A DNA stretch of 64,000 nucleotides from Ceratothoa steindachneri (Eukaryota; Arthropoda; Malacostraca; Isopoda; Cymothoidae): assembly GCA_963969495.1 (NCBI GenBank), contig OZ018338.1:47974780-48038779 (forward strand). Direction: 5' to 3'. The notes under the pieces were generated by a model that did no database searches, had not been told where the DNA came from, and was given only the letters and a program-made list of their open reading frames with translations. Below, in pieces: positions 10,713 through 22,080 of this stretch. Both the position numbers and the translations under genes were made by a program. How positions within the stretch are numbered: position 1 is the first letter of the stretch; each line of letters begins with the position of its first letter.

Positions 10713-12007
10713 TGGTATACGGCCCCGTACATGAATAACTCCGTTCCACTTTTCTCTAAGAGTGCTTTATTTTTACTTTTGATTCTTTAACCAGGAAAGA
10801 TTCGTAATATTATATATCTATTATCATTTGCAGCGTTTCGAGGATTTAATTAAACAACTAGGGCAAAAATATACTTTTAATTACATAAAAAAATGAAATA
10901 TTAAAATTTTAAATATAATAAGGCTATAATAAGAGGATCTAAGTAAAAATTAATGTTACCAATTAGTACTATGCGTTGGTTGACCCAAAATTCACTTTAG
11001 CACGGAATGGTAACTAACGAACATGAATAAGTTTTGGATTCCTTTTACCTTTAACTAAGAGGGAGACTGGAGTTGGATGACCTTGAACGAGAACCTCTTT
11101 GATGCGATGATTCGAGACGCGTTTAACTGGAGCTTTTCTCGCGGACGTGAGACTGACTCGTAAAACAGCTGATGGTCTCTGGGAGAAGGAGACGCTTGTT
11201 AAGGCTATTCAGGAAGAATAACTGATGCTTATCCCGAGGTAGGTTGGGAGCACGTGGCGATGCTTCTTGACTTGAAGATATAAGCGAGGGGATTGTGGAT
11301 GTACGGGTTATTCCAATCCCCGTGTTACACTTGTGGGCTTCTCGATGATGAGACTTGACCAAGAGGTGAATCTTTTCTCGAGTGGAACTTCACATTGGTA
11401 TTCCTCAATGGTGAGGGATATCTCTGTTTTTATTCCAGAAACTGAGATGGGGGGTTTCTCTGAACGAGATTGTTATGTGAGTGGTTCTCGATACAACTGG
11501 TCTACTCTTCTAGGTGACCAAAGGAACGGCCTCAAGAGGTAAAATCCCACTCGGTTCCACTGTCTTCTTGATTCTCGGTTTGCTTCCGGGACTCGTCTTC
11601 TTGTCTCGATTGCTACGTGATTTTTCCTCTCATTTCTCCAGATCGAACTATATATACGTCAATTATCTCCTGGGGGGGGAGGGGAGGGGAGACGAGGGCC
11701 CACCTTTTAGCCTCTTTCTCCTAGGGCATAAATTTTCAACGTTGTGACCATTCGCCCTTTTGGTTTACGTCGGAGAAAGTGAAATTTCGTCTATTTGGCG
11801 AAAATAGATAAGCAATCGGAGGGGGCTGTGAGCCTATTTATAGATTTTTATTCTAAAGGCTATCCCGCACTCCTATGTTTATATTAACGGACTACGAAAT
11901 CTGGTAATTGTATTCCTTCTTTGCGAGAGACACTCGAGGATCTTTGGGGCAGCGAGGCAAAGGGGAGGGGGAGGGGGTAAAGTATCGGACCATATGGAAC
12001 ATAACTG
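10713..12007. other. Unassigned region
   Basis: The first 400 bases are AT-rich; 11040-11890 is of more balanced composition with no frame longer than 79 codons. It could be part of an LTR or other repeat, but no second copy exists in this window to prove it. Confidence 0.35.
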
Positions 12008-12210
12008 TTGACGCTGTGTAAACAAACCAGCGTCTGTTTGTCCTCGTCATATTTATTTCCCCACAGTTATATAGTCTGCAATACAAGGTTTCTGCATATT
12101 TCTTTCTGTCTTCAAAATTGTTTTGAAAGGCAGAAAATAAATATGGCGAAAGCCCTGTGGTGGTTGTTATCACCCGCAGAACACTTGTATTTGCTCTTTC
12201 TTTATATATA
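12008..12210 (+). repeat. Composite repeat R1, copy B (3' part)
   Basis: Shares TATAGTCTG.AAT.CAAGGTTTCTGCAT and AAATATGGCGAAAGCCCTGT plus GGTGGTTGTTA.CACCCG.AGAAC with copy C at 14010-14135. Confidence 0.75.
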
Positions 12211-12548
12211 TATATATCAACACCGACGGCCGCTAGGTTGAGTTTAAGTTGCAGCTTTTTCGCTAACTTTTCCAACGAAGCTCTTCTCAGAGAGCATAAG
12301 GTAAGAAAAAATTCTGGCAAGTGTCAGTGGCATTTCTTTATTAGCCACAAAAGGTCTTTCAGCCCTTTCGCGGGTCATCTTCGGGGCAAACTGAGTGGAA
12401 ATTAAATTGAATTGATGATAAAAGAGAGAGAGAGAGATAGTAAAAGGGGCTGATAAAAGAGTTGATAATGGGGAAAAAAGTGAAAAGGTTAGAATTAGGT
12501 TATAATTAGCCTTGTTTTTTCTTTCAGTCAGTCATCCTTTAAAGAAAA
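12211..12548 (-). mobile_element. Possible PLE terminal region
   Basis: The minus strand at 12344-12387 shows CCGAAGATGACCC, a GCGAAA loop, GGGCTGAAAG, a hairpin flanked by GATGA and GAAA as in hammerhead motifs from Penelope-like terminal repeats. No coding part of such an element is nearby, so the assignment rests on this motif and a short TA run at about 12204-12218. The rest (12390-12548) is unassigned. Confidence 0.4.
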
Positions 12549-13519
12549 AGGTTGGAGTGGAAATAGAAGTTTTCGTGATTTTCCAGATAGAAATTGGACT
12601 CGTAAAAGTGTTTATAACTTAATTAAAAAGATAAAAACTACTACTTCGATAGTTACTAAAAAGGTAGTGGTGACCATAATAAAACTGCTACAACAGAGCA
12701 TAAAATGAATGAAGTAGAAGAACTTGTTTTATTTCAGGAGGTAAAATCCGGTATTCATCTTTCCCCAAAAAAGATATCCAGTGAATTAGATACTTCCCGT
12801 TCTTCTGTGCAACGGATTTTAAATCGATAAAAATTAAAAAGCTTATAAAAGAATGCGCATTTATCGTCGTGATATTAATGTAAGACAACATAGAAAGACA
12901 CGTTGTAAGTTGCTCTACAATCGCTATTTATCTCATGATAAAAGAAATGTGTTTACCGACGAAAAAAATTTCACTTTGGAAGTACCAACAAATAGTCAAA
13001 ATAACAGAGTTTATGTCTCAAAGAAAAAAGCCATCCCTCCATCGCGCCTTTATCATGAATCTTCAAGATTTAGCAAAGAATCAATGATTTCTGCGGAAGT
13101 GCCATGGAATGGTAAAACGAGGATCCATTTTATTGATACACAAAAATACAAAGTTAATTCAGAAATATTATCTACCGGCGTGGTTCCTGATTGCCATCAG
13201 CTCTATCCTAAAGTAGACTTCATTTTCCAGCAAGATGGTACGCCCTCTCATGCAAGCAAAACAACACATAAATTTTTAGAAGAAAATTGCCTTCATTTTA
13301 TCAAAAAGGATGAATAACCTCTTCAATCGCCTGACTGTACCCATATGGACTATTCCATATGGAATTTACTTCAACAAAAAGTCTACAACAATAAAAAAAT
13401 ATTATTGTATCTGAACTTAAGGAAAATATTCTTCTTGCTTGGGATAACATAAAGCTATTTGATATCAGTAAATGTATTTATTCCTTTAAAAAGCGATTAA
13501 TGGCTGTATGTGACCAATA
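12549..13519 (+). pseudogene. Mariner-like transposase, near full length, degraded
   Basis: The N-terminus reads GWSGNRSFRDFPDRNW and RKSVYNLIKKI, then in another frame ISSELDTSRSSVQRILNR (second helix-turn-helix). From 12853 to 13317 the frame is open: VFTDEKNFTLEVPTNSQNNR (first catalytic Asp), SMISAEVPWNGKTRIHFIDT, VDFIFQQDGTPSHASKTTHK (second Asp) and FIKKDE, followed by a TAA where the family has Trp, then LQSPDCTHMDYSIWNLLQQK (third Asp in MDYSIW). This matches a mariner lineage common in crustaceans. All three catalytic positions are kept, but stops and frameshifts in the first 300 bases and the TAA after KKDE inactivate it. Confidence 0.9.
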
Positions 13520-13795
13520 AAGTGGACATATTCATCATTTATTTTAATAAAGGTATATTGATTCTAATTTTTTTTTAGACATTTATCCTTTATCGGGAGC
13601 AATTCGCAAGCAAATTTTTGAGGGATTATTTTATTTTTTAAATTGTAGCAAGACTATTATAGTTATATTGTTGAAACTTTCAGAGATAATAGAGAATACA
13701 TATAGATTGTTGTTTACGAATTTTCATTTATCTCCAATTACACTTCATTGAATTATTTAAGTTTTAATTTAGTTCAGATTTTTGCTGGCCAACCC

Positions 13796-13799
<4 letters not shown>
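13520..13799. other. AT-rich flank of the mariner-like copy
   Basis: No coding evidence; no terminal inverted repeat was recognised. Confidence 0.4.

Positions 13800-13872
<73 letters not shown>
13800..13872. repeat. (TA)n microsatellite
   Basis: About 73 bases of TA dinucleotides, directly followed by repeat R1 copy C. Confidence 0.97.
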
Positions 13873-13874
<2 letters not shown>

Positions 13875-14160
13875 TATCTTCTGAGTATGGATTGCCTTCA
13901 TTGTGCCGTCCTTTGCTCTCTTTGATCCTTGTGTTAAAAACTCCTGTTTCTTGTCTTATTTCTCATTAACATCAAATTTCTCTTTCTCTTGTATTATATT
14001 GTTATATAGTCTGTAATTCAAGGTTTCTGCATCTTTCTTTCTGTCTTCAAAAGGTTTTTGAAATGCAAAAATTAAATATGGCGAAAGCCCTGTGGTGGTT
14101 GTTACCACCCGTAGAACTTGTTAGTTGCTCTTTCTTTGTATGTGACATGGATGATGAGCC
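13873..14160 (+). repeat. Composite repeat R1, copy C (middle to 3' part)
   Basis: Links the 3' part of copy A (GATTGCCTTCATTGTGCCG, AAAACTCCTGTTTCTTG) to the whole of copy B (AAATATGGCGAAAGCCCTGT), showing that A and B are pieces of one longer repeat. Confidence 0.75.
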
Positions 14161-14199
14161 TTTAAATTGTGAGCGGGTGAGAAGATTTGGTATAAATAT

Positions 14200-14455
14200 C
14201 CATTGGAGGTTCCTAGCTTAGGGAAATACTGGGTTTGATAGGAGTAACGCTTTGGGTGGAATTGACTCAATCTGCCTGTTATCTTAACGGTACAGCATCT
14301 GACTGGCAATCAGCAGACCCGTGTTTGACTCCCGGCCAGGAATTTCAAACTTTCTTCCCCTGCCGTTATTTCTGTCTTCTCGGTAAAGGATTGCCTTCAT
14401 TGTGCCGCCCTCTGCTCTCTTTGATTCTAGTGTTCTTCTAGAACACTAGAGAAGG
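14200..14455 (+). repeat. Composite repeat R1, copy D (5' part)
   Basis: Homologous to copy A including the tRNA-like head at 14274-14341, where CTGA CTGGCAA TCAG forms the anticodon-like arm. It ends in TTCTTCTAGAACACTAGA, a short palindrome. Confidence 0.75.
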
Positions 14456-15130
14456 GGAGGAAGAGATACATTTAATGATGCATTTTCAATGCATTCATTA
14501 TTATTCCTTTCCTCTTGCACAACCTGTCAAAAGCTTCGTCCAAACATTTCCAAATCCCTCGCACACTTCACTACCGAAACCAGGTCATCAGTTATACCAC
14601 CTAAGAACCAATGACACCACTCCTCATCAATCTCACAGCCATTTCCATACACAATTCTCTCAGTACTTCATCCATAAAGATCTTGAACAGCGATGGCAAC
14701 ATCACCACAACCTGGTCTTACCCCTCCACGTATTTCAAATCACTCACTCCACCTACATTTCACCTAAACATGCGACCTGCTTCCAATATTAATACTCTTC
14801 ACATCATCTACATAATACTCGAACACTAACTCCAGATCCATGAACCCAGCATAACTTTACACCTCTCATCCCTTGTTTTTTTCACTAGCTTCTTCAGTGC
14901 AAAGACTTGTTCACATACCCTCTACGTCATCTAAACACTCCTTCTCCATCTCCTAGCAATCCCGCGGGTATTCTTCTTATACGTACAATCATAATTTCCC
15001 CCTACTCTTTACCTAAAACACTCAACAGACTTACCCCACTGTAGGTTGTTGCATTCACTTTTCCTGCCTTTACCCATATACACCGGCCGTATAGCACCAC
15101 TCTTCCAGTTCACAGCCGCCAGGCACATTC
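14456..15130 (-). pseudogene. LINE RT fragment (RGVRQGCVMSP type), copy 1
   Basis: The minus strand from about 15120 reads WKSGAIRPVYMGKGRKSECN (compare dWr.giivPlYKGKGd..eC of this RT family), later QVFALKKLVKK and near 14690 GCGDV/VMLPSLFKIFMDEVLRELCM, the motif B region (GCVMSP.LF.ifmDEvlRE). The three blocks fall in different frames and the catalytic Asp residues cannot be placed. The same family recurs at 16.8, 21.2, 34.2 and 50.7 kb. Confidence 0.62.
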
Positions 15131-15900
15131 TATTTCAAAACCACATTTTAGCATCTTAGAGAGTATAGAATATACTCTAATGCTCTCCAAATTTCTAGAT
15201 TTGTCACAGCAATAACAATCTCTTCTCCGGGTCCTTCATCATTCACATTTCGTTCCTGATCCTATCGGGATCCTCATTCATCTGTCCCAAATGCTTCACT
15301 TGCTGATTTTCTACCCAAAATCGATACCCATTTCAAACTTCATACATTATTCGACTCCAAGTGATTCCAGAACCTTACCTTCTTATATTGACTTCTATCA
15401 TTACAGTGTCCATACATTGCAACTAAGCATTTTACACCCTTGCAAATCTCAATTTCACTCACATAATTGTCAAGCTCACACATTCTATCCTGTGCACTCT
15501 ATCATGCCACTCATCCCTCAAAAGTACTGCCACACCCTCTTGACTCATACCACCCTGACTGACATCTGACTGCATGCTATTCTCTTCACCTATACAAACT
15601 CTTCATTCCCTTTTATGTTTGTCTATCATGGAGCAAACATCTTCAATTTCTGTTTTTAAGACTATCACTACTACTCACCTCTTTCTCGCACAGCATATAC
15701 ATATATCTCACATTCCACACACATCGACACGGATTAATTAACCTGAATGACTGGACTAGGTCCCCCCCGCCATTACCGTCGTTGCGTATTGCGCTCGTGA
15801 GATAACATCTGCAGGGGCGCGTCTTCAGAGGCCAGCGGCCCCCTATTCCCCTTAATAGCCTTTTATGACACGGGGGTGGGTGGACGGGAGGAGGCATTCG
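15131..15900 (-). mobile_element. Other part of the same LINE family, no frame
   Basis: The block around 15360-15500 (CCAGAACCT.CTTCT, ATCATTACAGTG, ACATTGCAACTAAGCA, CACATAATTGTCAAG) is homologous to 27045-27160, so it is repetitive, and it directly continues the RT fragment. I could not assign a protein domain. The part 15740-15900 is more GC-rich and unassigned. Confidence 0.45.
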
Positions 15901-16840
15901 AATATTCTTCCTGCCCCAAAATCCAATTCAGGCATAGAATGAAATTCAATGCATCAAAAGGTGAAATTCTTTACGTTGAATTCGGTAATCAGGAATTTTG
16001 ATACTCCATGCTTGGATCTAGTTCAGAAGATATTGGAAAAATCTGGTGGCAGGGTATTCCACATCTTTACTTTCCCTAAGGGCATCACTTCCTTCACAAA
16101 CCTAGTTAATAACTCTGATTGGTTGCAGCGCTCCCTTGTTCGAGCTCACGTTAAACAGTAGACTCGGTAATGATATGCTCCGACAGTTAAAATGTTTGTT
16201 ATTGCAGTCTTTGCCATCCTTAACCTATTTCACTTTTAGTCTTTTCCTTATTTTTTACTCTTGTTCCTCTATTTTTTCCTCATATCATACTTTTCAATAA
16301 GTACAAATGCTCTTGTTGATACAAACGTTTTTTCTAATTTAAAAATATAATTCTGCCAAATACTATTGCGCGATCTTTCATATGTATTTTACTTACTAGG
16401 TCTACGAGGTTTTTCTAAATATATTACTTGACTTAACCTAATTCTGCCCTCTCTAAGTATCACCTCAAACCTCATAAGTTAATGATTATAATGATAATTT
16501 CCTTATGTTGGCACAAAATCCAGAATTTTGGGGAAGTTTGTTTCCTCTCCCACCGGCACGAATGAGCTCGCCCGACTCATAACTGTCCCTCCTGAATTAA
16601 TTATAATGGACTCGGGCGTATGATAAAGAGGGAAGTAAGGGAGTAAGTTTGATTACAAATTGAGAGGGGTAAGTATACGCACGTGTTTTTAGAGATTATA
16701 TGTATATATTCGCATCCGGGCATAAGAAATGTACCGCGGAAAATTTTAAAGGTATGACGTGTAGTAATTTAGGTCCTAAAGTGCATGTGCAATTCAAGTA
16801 TGTTTGAATAGCACAAGAAGTTTAGAGCCTTTTAGAATGA
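15901..16840. other. Unassigned region
   Basis: AT-rich with one 70-codon frame at 15949-16161 lacking any recognised motif. Confidence 0.35.
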
Positions 16841-16849
16841 TAAATGTGA

Positions 16850-17440
16850 GGAACCAGGAGAATGGCAAGGTAGTGGTGGAGTGATGAGGTCAAAAGTAGA
16901 TGGTGAGAGTACTTTGTTTTATAATGAGGGTATGAAAAGTAAAGCGAATATGAATATGATTGGCAAGAGGTTGTGAGAAGCTTGAAAAGTGATACAGGCA
17001 GCTGGAATAGATGATGACAAAAGGAGATGGTGATTGCGATGGAATGGGTATGGTGTTGTAAGGCATTCAAAAGTGGAAGAGTGCTTAATGACTGAAAGAA
17101 TGCTGGATAGTAACGTTGTGCAAGGGTAACGTGGATAGAGGTGAATGAAAGAACTTCAACGGAACAAACGAGTGTTGTGTATACGAAACATTCCCATTGT
17201 GGCTTAAAGAAGGATACATGATGGATTAACAAGGGATGATCAAGGTATGTTTAGAGCATGTGTGGATCATGTGTTTGCACAGAGACTGTAAGAACGAAGG
17301 ATAAGGGATGCAAGGCTCATGGAACCGAAAAAAACATGATCGTGTAGTGTAGTTGGGGAAGCATCATGGCAGGCTCTAAGAATGTATGGAGTGTGGAAGG
17401 TATGGGAAGGCAAACTGTGAGTGTTGAGGCCAGCAGGGCC
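16850..17440 (+). pseudogene. LINE RT fragment (RGVRQGCVMSP type), copy 2
   Basis: In plus orientation the sequence gives GMFRACVDHVFAQRL, matching the GFR.GrgCVDqiFALRq block of this RT family, and further on EASWQALRMYGVWKVWEGKL, matching LWqaLrmYGV.GkLL. The motif A region between them (DLEKAYD in the family) is not readable. Stops in all frames show long decay. Confidence 0.6.
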
Positions 17441-17812
17441 TCAACGATTTTAATGACCATCCCCCCAACCGGAGCCAAGAAGGAGGGGTGACCCCCTCCC
17501 TTCCTGGTCACAACCAGGGATGAATGGGCGAAAGGTGGTCGACGAAAGGCATGATTAATCAACCGCCGGTCAAGAAAATAGGCGAGAAGACACTTGCAAA
17601 TAAAGTGGTGAAAAAGGGAGCAAGCTGGAAATGGCTAGAATGAAAAAGACCAGGTAATTTCAATCAAGTTTGAGACTGCCGAAGGCAAGCAAGCATGGAA
17701 AGCTTTGCCCTTCGCCAGGTAACAGGTCTAAGAGATTGGTAAAAAAATCATAAGCGACGTATATTAATTAATTAGGTTTTATTTATTTTTGTTGTAAATG
17801 TTTATACTTAAC
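17441..17812. other. Unassigned flank of the LINE fragment
   Basis: No motif recognised. Confidence 0.35.
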
Positions 17813-17888
<76 letters not shown>

Positions 17889-17896
17889 ATATATAT
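17813..17896. repeat. (TA)n microsatellite
   Basis: About 84 bases of TA dinucleotides with one CA interruption near 17829. Confidence 0.97.
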
Positions 17897-17959
17897 TGTT
17901 ACAAATACTTTTTTTTTTAGTTTTCTTTAATTTCATATGATATATTTATGGTGGGCAGC

Positions 17960-18450
17960 GAATCCAGGAGGCAAGTATGTGTCTTTTAAACTTTACCCAC
18001 CCTTTAGGGCGAGAGAGGTCGAAAATGGAGAGTGGTCAGTCATTTCAGAGTGGAAAGGACACCCCCACCCCACCTGGAGGCAATCCTAGAGTGAGCCCCA
18101 CCCACTTGGAGGCAATCCTGGAGTGGGCCCCCACCCACTTTGAGGCAAACCTGGAGTGGACCCCCGCCCACGTGGAGGCAATCCTGGAGTGGGCCCTCAC
18201 CCAGTTGGAGGCAATCCTGGAGTGGGCCCCCACCCACTTGGATGCAATCCGCATGAGGTTAAGCTGCAATCGAACTCCCATTTCCCAACAGTTGCATGAA
18301 CCGCCAGCACAGCCTCCCTCCACTTTAATCCGGCCCCACTTCATTGTGATAGCGTTGGCGTGGCCTACAGCACAGGCTGTAGGATCAAAGGCTCTCACCC
18401 TTAATCCCCAAAGATGTCGGAGGGACCATAGGTCATCTGCCTTGGGGAAC
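17960..18450 (+). repeat. Dispersed repeat R2, copy 1
   Basis: Shares GAGTGGTCAGTCATT, GAGGTTAAGC.GCAAT..AACTCCCA, TGCATGAACCGC and GCCTCCCTCCACT with 34790-35060 (same strand) and 23795-24075 (opposite strand). Copy 1 is longer because it holds an expanded 33 bp minisatellite. It has no recognised promoter head or RT-derived tail, so its class is unknown. Confidence 0.8.
18064..18250 (+). repeat. 33 bp minisatellite inside R2
   Basis: Five to six tandem units of GGAGGCAATCCTGGAGTGGG followed by CCCCCACCCACTT. Because 33 is divisible by three, both strands stay open and encode 11-residue repeats (plus strand: HLEAILEWAPT). I treat these frames as by-products of the tandem repeat. Confidence 0.93.
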
Positions 18451-19288
18451 TCTATAAACAACAACAATAACAACATCATTTAATAAATCAAAAATCACCC
18501 GGGTTATGTTGGCCCCCAAAATGGCAACAGTATAGAAGTGAAGGTGTATGAATAGAAAATGGCCCGACAAACGGAAAGAGGAGCCTACTTGTGGTGAAAT
18601 GAGTTTTCAATCGGTTAATTCCTGAAATTAATGAAAACAGAGAGAAAGAGGAGAGTTTGGGGCTGAGTGTGAAAGTGTTGGATGTAGTGAAAGTAGTGAC
18701 AAAGAACATAAATCCCTAAAGGAAAAGGAAATAATGATTTTTTTTAAGGGTTTAATCACCTCCATCGCCCTTAATCTGGTCTATCCAGACGTCAGAGAGA
18801 ATTAAATGGAAGAAAATGAGTAATAAAGACAAAACGGGAATAATACTGCATTTGCGACGGTTTATGGGGAGAGAACAGACAGGGAAACAAATAAATAAAA
18901 CAAGGTCTGCTGACCAAAAAGTCACGTGCTCTCAATTATTCTGATTTATGACCTTACGACCTTCAAAACTTTCAATAATTCAAAGATTAACTTTAGAAGA
19001 ACCTTGGGAGTTATATCATTCGAAATAGAATGTAAAACATCATAAGGGTTTCAAATTTCGTTAGAATTGGCCGAATAGTAAAAAAAAACACAAAGCAGCA
19101 AAACAGGGACCGACCGACATAGTGAGATGTAGACTCGCCCGAGACTAAAAACAACAACCGGAAATGAGATCTCGATGAGAAGGGTCGTGGAGCCTCGGAT
19201 TTATTTCTCCTGGGTCGTACGAGAGGGTTCGCGCTGGCACCCCCAAGCAGGACGGGGGTGGGGGAAAGACGCGCATGGTACTACTCAC
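18451..19288. other. Unassigned region
   Basis: AT-rich to about 19130, then more GC-rich. If the exon at 19289-19446 is real, 19288 downward is its intron. Confidence 0.35.
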
Positions 19289-19446
19289 CGTGTAGTGTAG
19301 ACATGTGAGGTTGAGCGGTGCGGAGAGGATGTTCAGGCATCGGCAAGATCCAGACATGGCGTTGGTGAGAGTCCGGGCACCTCCTCCTCCTTCTCCGGCG
19401 GGGTTCTCCATCGACCGAGACACGACGCCGCCGGGGGGACAACGAG
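19289..19446 (-). CDS. Candidate host internal exon, product unknown
   Basis: On the minus strand a C/T-rich tract ending CTCTTTGCAG lies directly before 19446 and the strong donor CG|GTGAGTAG lies directly after 19289. The 158 bases between are GC-rich, unlike the surroundings. One frame is open over 52 codons, reading GVVSRSMENPAGEGGGG, ARTLTNAMSGSCRCLN and ILSAPLNLTCLHYT and leaving at phase 0; a second frame is also open. I recognise no protein family. The same frame continues open past the donor, so an unspliced reading is possible. What is seen is the pair of splice-like sites in the right spacing; that it is an exon is inference. Confidence 0.4.
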
Positions 19447-19569
19447 CTGCAAAGAGGTGGGGGAGGGGGCGTTAGTACGAAATCGTTTTATCTATCGTTT
19501 TTTCTCTCTCTCCCTCTCTTCTTTTACTTAAGAAGCTTGATGCTGTTATTTCTAGACATCGCTGGTCAT

Positions 19570-21230
19570 CAAATCAAATCGCATCTCCTATTTCATATTG
19601 AAGACTCGGATGAGTTGACTAACGACGATTATCGAATGTAAATTAAGTTCTCTGAGTCAGATTTCATATGATTTATTTCTATTTCTGTAATGAATTCCGT
19701 CGCTCTACGTAGAACGCTTTCTAAGCTTACCTTTTAAGAACGCTTTCTAATGTTACCTTTTCGCAAATGGGAAACCTCCAAATGAATCGCATATTCCAAG
19801 TGAGGTTTCAAAAGTTCTTTATACATATATTGGACGAATAATATTTTTTCCGATTTAAATACAAAACTCCTGGCTATGTAATCCCAAATAATTTGTTTTT
19901 TGATGATGCTACAATATACTACTTTGAAACTTTTATGTCGATTTAAATTAATAAGGACAAAACCCTTTCCAAGGTAACTGTGCTTAATGTTAACACTTCC
20001 CGTGAATTTTATATCTTACGTGTATTCATTACCTTACACTTATCTAGAATAAACTTCTGCTATTTTCGGTCACTTTCAGGACTCCGAGGTGGTGTTTATA
20101 GAATTTAAGTGTTTGCTAACAATGGAAGGTGAGGAAATTGGCCTAAAATGTCCGGGATTAGTTTTTATACATTTTTTGCAAATCGGAATAATAATTTGCC
20201 TTTTTAAACTCGCTCGGAACTATTCCTTCATTGCTTGATTTTTTTAAATATTACAACAGAATTTTCGCTAGTTTGATTTATAAATCTTTTAGGTGAATTA
20301 GATGGACGTTACCTGGACCTGGTATTTTGGATATTTCAATTTTCTTTATATAACGAAAATAATTATCTCTCATCCTATCCTACCCTCGTCTTGACCATTT
20401 CGGAACCTCCTTCAATATAACCTCCCTAGAGGACCTCTGGGGAAGATCAGATGCCTTGCCATCCTTTCTGGGCGCTGCTGGGTTCGAATGAAGAGAACCC
20501 AGGGGCAACAAAGTAGACAGTCGTAAGCAAATTTATTGAATTTCAGGGTAAAGATGTTTGCAAAATGTCCATTTAAAGCCAACATGGGTCAAGTCGGTAC
20601 ATATCCCAACATTTAGAATCCTCCAGGAACCTGTACGTGCCTCGATTTCTTTGCACTTATTAACGTATGAATAAAATCTCTTAGGTTCGCGATTCGATGT
20701 CAACGCGAGGTCCTTTTCATGGTTGCTCTTAATTATCCTTATATTACATTATACTAGAAACACCAGACAATGGCTACGCTACTAAGATTAAAATTTAAAA
20801 TCTAAAAAAAAGCAGCCATGGTTAAATTTGTATAAATTTTCTGAACTTCGCCAATTATAATAATTTTAAAAAGGAACTCTAAACTAAATTTCCCCACTTT
20901 CAAAATATCACGTTGCTAAAATATAGTTATAGAAAAAGATATATAAAAATAAATTTTCTGAACTTCATCATTTTTTTTTTGATATTATAAAAGAATTATT
21001 ACAAATAACTTTGATAAAAAAACATGTCATAACCAAACTAAGATGTAATTACTAATCAAATACTCAAAAAAATCCCCTTCTTAAATTATAGAGTTAGTAA
21101 ATAATGATAATGATGATGAGAATATAAAATCTATCGCTTTTGCTCATTAACAGTTTCATTAGCCTTCATAATTTTATAACGTCGATTCTTTATCTTTAAT
21201 TTCTCTACTAATCGTTTATAACTCACAAGC
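19570..21230 (-). pseudogene. CR1-like LINE remnant, copy 1
   Basis: The minus strand carries the fingers block IIIPICKKCIKTNPGHFRPI, then, after a large internal deletion, C-terminal blocks GVLYLNRKKYYSS, KPHLEYAIHLEVSHLRKG and LRRATEFITEIE. These match TPIFKKG.K..P.NYRPISLTS and LlRPhLEYavqfW..RRATKLIPe of CR1-type LINEs. The catalytic FDxxxH and YADD part is missing. The block arrangement parallels copy 3 at 44.1-50.6 kb, including the AT-rich stretch now at 20600-21230; a segment of roughly 200 bases at about 20385-20600 has no counterpart and looks inserted. Confidence 0.72.
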
Positions 21231-21234
21231 TCTT

Positions 21235-22080
21235 CATTTAAACGTGCAGCATTTCGCCAATCATTTTTTTAAATTTCATGTGCAATCAGCATTTCCAAAT
21301 CTCTCACTCTCTGCTACTAACAGCCCACGCCTCACGATGACTCATCGCTCACATCCCTTTTTCATAATTCCCATTCGTATTTCCCTCGGTCTCAGTACTT
21401 CATCCATGGCGTCATCACCCCCACCCCTTGTCATAACGCCTATTCTCCAAATGTATAGCAAATGACTCATTCCAGCCACCTTTCACCATAAACCCAACCA
21501 AGCCTTACATTCAACACAAATACTCTTCACGTCACCCGATAGTTGACCACTCATTTCATACAATCTTAGACCCTGCCACAATACACGATCATACGCTTTC
21601 TCCAGATCACTGAACCTAGCATGCAACTTACATCTTTCATCCCTTTTCACTTGCTAGTCTGAATATGAGAATACTACTTCATTCACACACAGACAAACAC
21701 ACTACCAGATCTAAACCCACCTTGCTTATCCTCTATCAGCCCTCCAGTTATCCTTCTTCAACGCTAAGCCAGAATTTTTCCATGCACTTTACCTACAATA
21801 CACAACAAGCCTGTTCTCGTGTGGTTCAGAATACCAATTCTGCTTCCATACACACACCCTACTCGCTATAAACCCATTTGGCTTATCTCCGATCAATCAT
21901 TCCGTTATATTTCTTATACATTCAGTCGGAAATTTTGCATACAGCTTACCTACAAAACACAACAGGCGTGTTATTTTGTAGTTCTTACGTTCGCTTCTCT
22001 CACCACAGTTCTTCCAGTGCTCAGGCCCTTTTCCACTTTCAAATAACTTACAGACCAGTCACCAGACCCATTTCTTAACA
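21235..22080 (-). pseudogene. LINE RT fragment (RGVRQGCVMSP type), copy 3
   Basis: The minus strand reads LIEDKQGGFRSG, then KRDERCKLHARFSDLEKAYD and WQGLRLYEMSGQLSGDVKSI, matching deQgGFR.GrG, DLEKAYDrV and LW..Lr.YgV of this RT. The catalytic Asp of motif A (the D of SDLEKAYD) is kept, but the blocks need frame changes and the motif B block (TTCATCCATGG, encoding MDEV) is damaged. The upstream part 21820-22050 appears to repeat sequence around 21700-21810. Confidence 0.62.

Noticed and set aside
11892..12320. 142-codon minus-strand frame
   Set aside because: Overlaps repeat R1 copy B and a short TA run; other R1 copies do not keep this frame.
17977..18483. 168-codon plus frame and 144-codon minus frame with 11-residue repeats
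   Set aside because: Both come from a 33 bp minisatellite within a dispersed repeat; other copies of the repeat do not conserve a frame.
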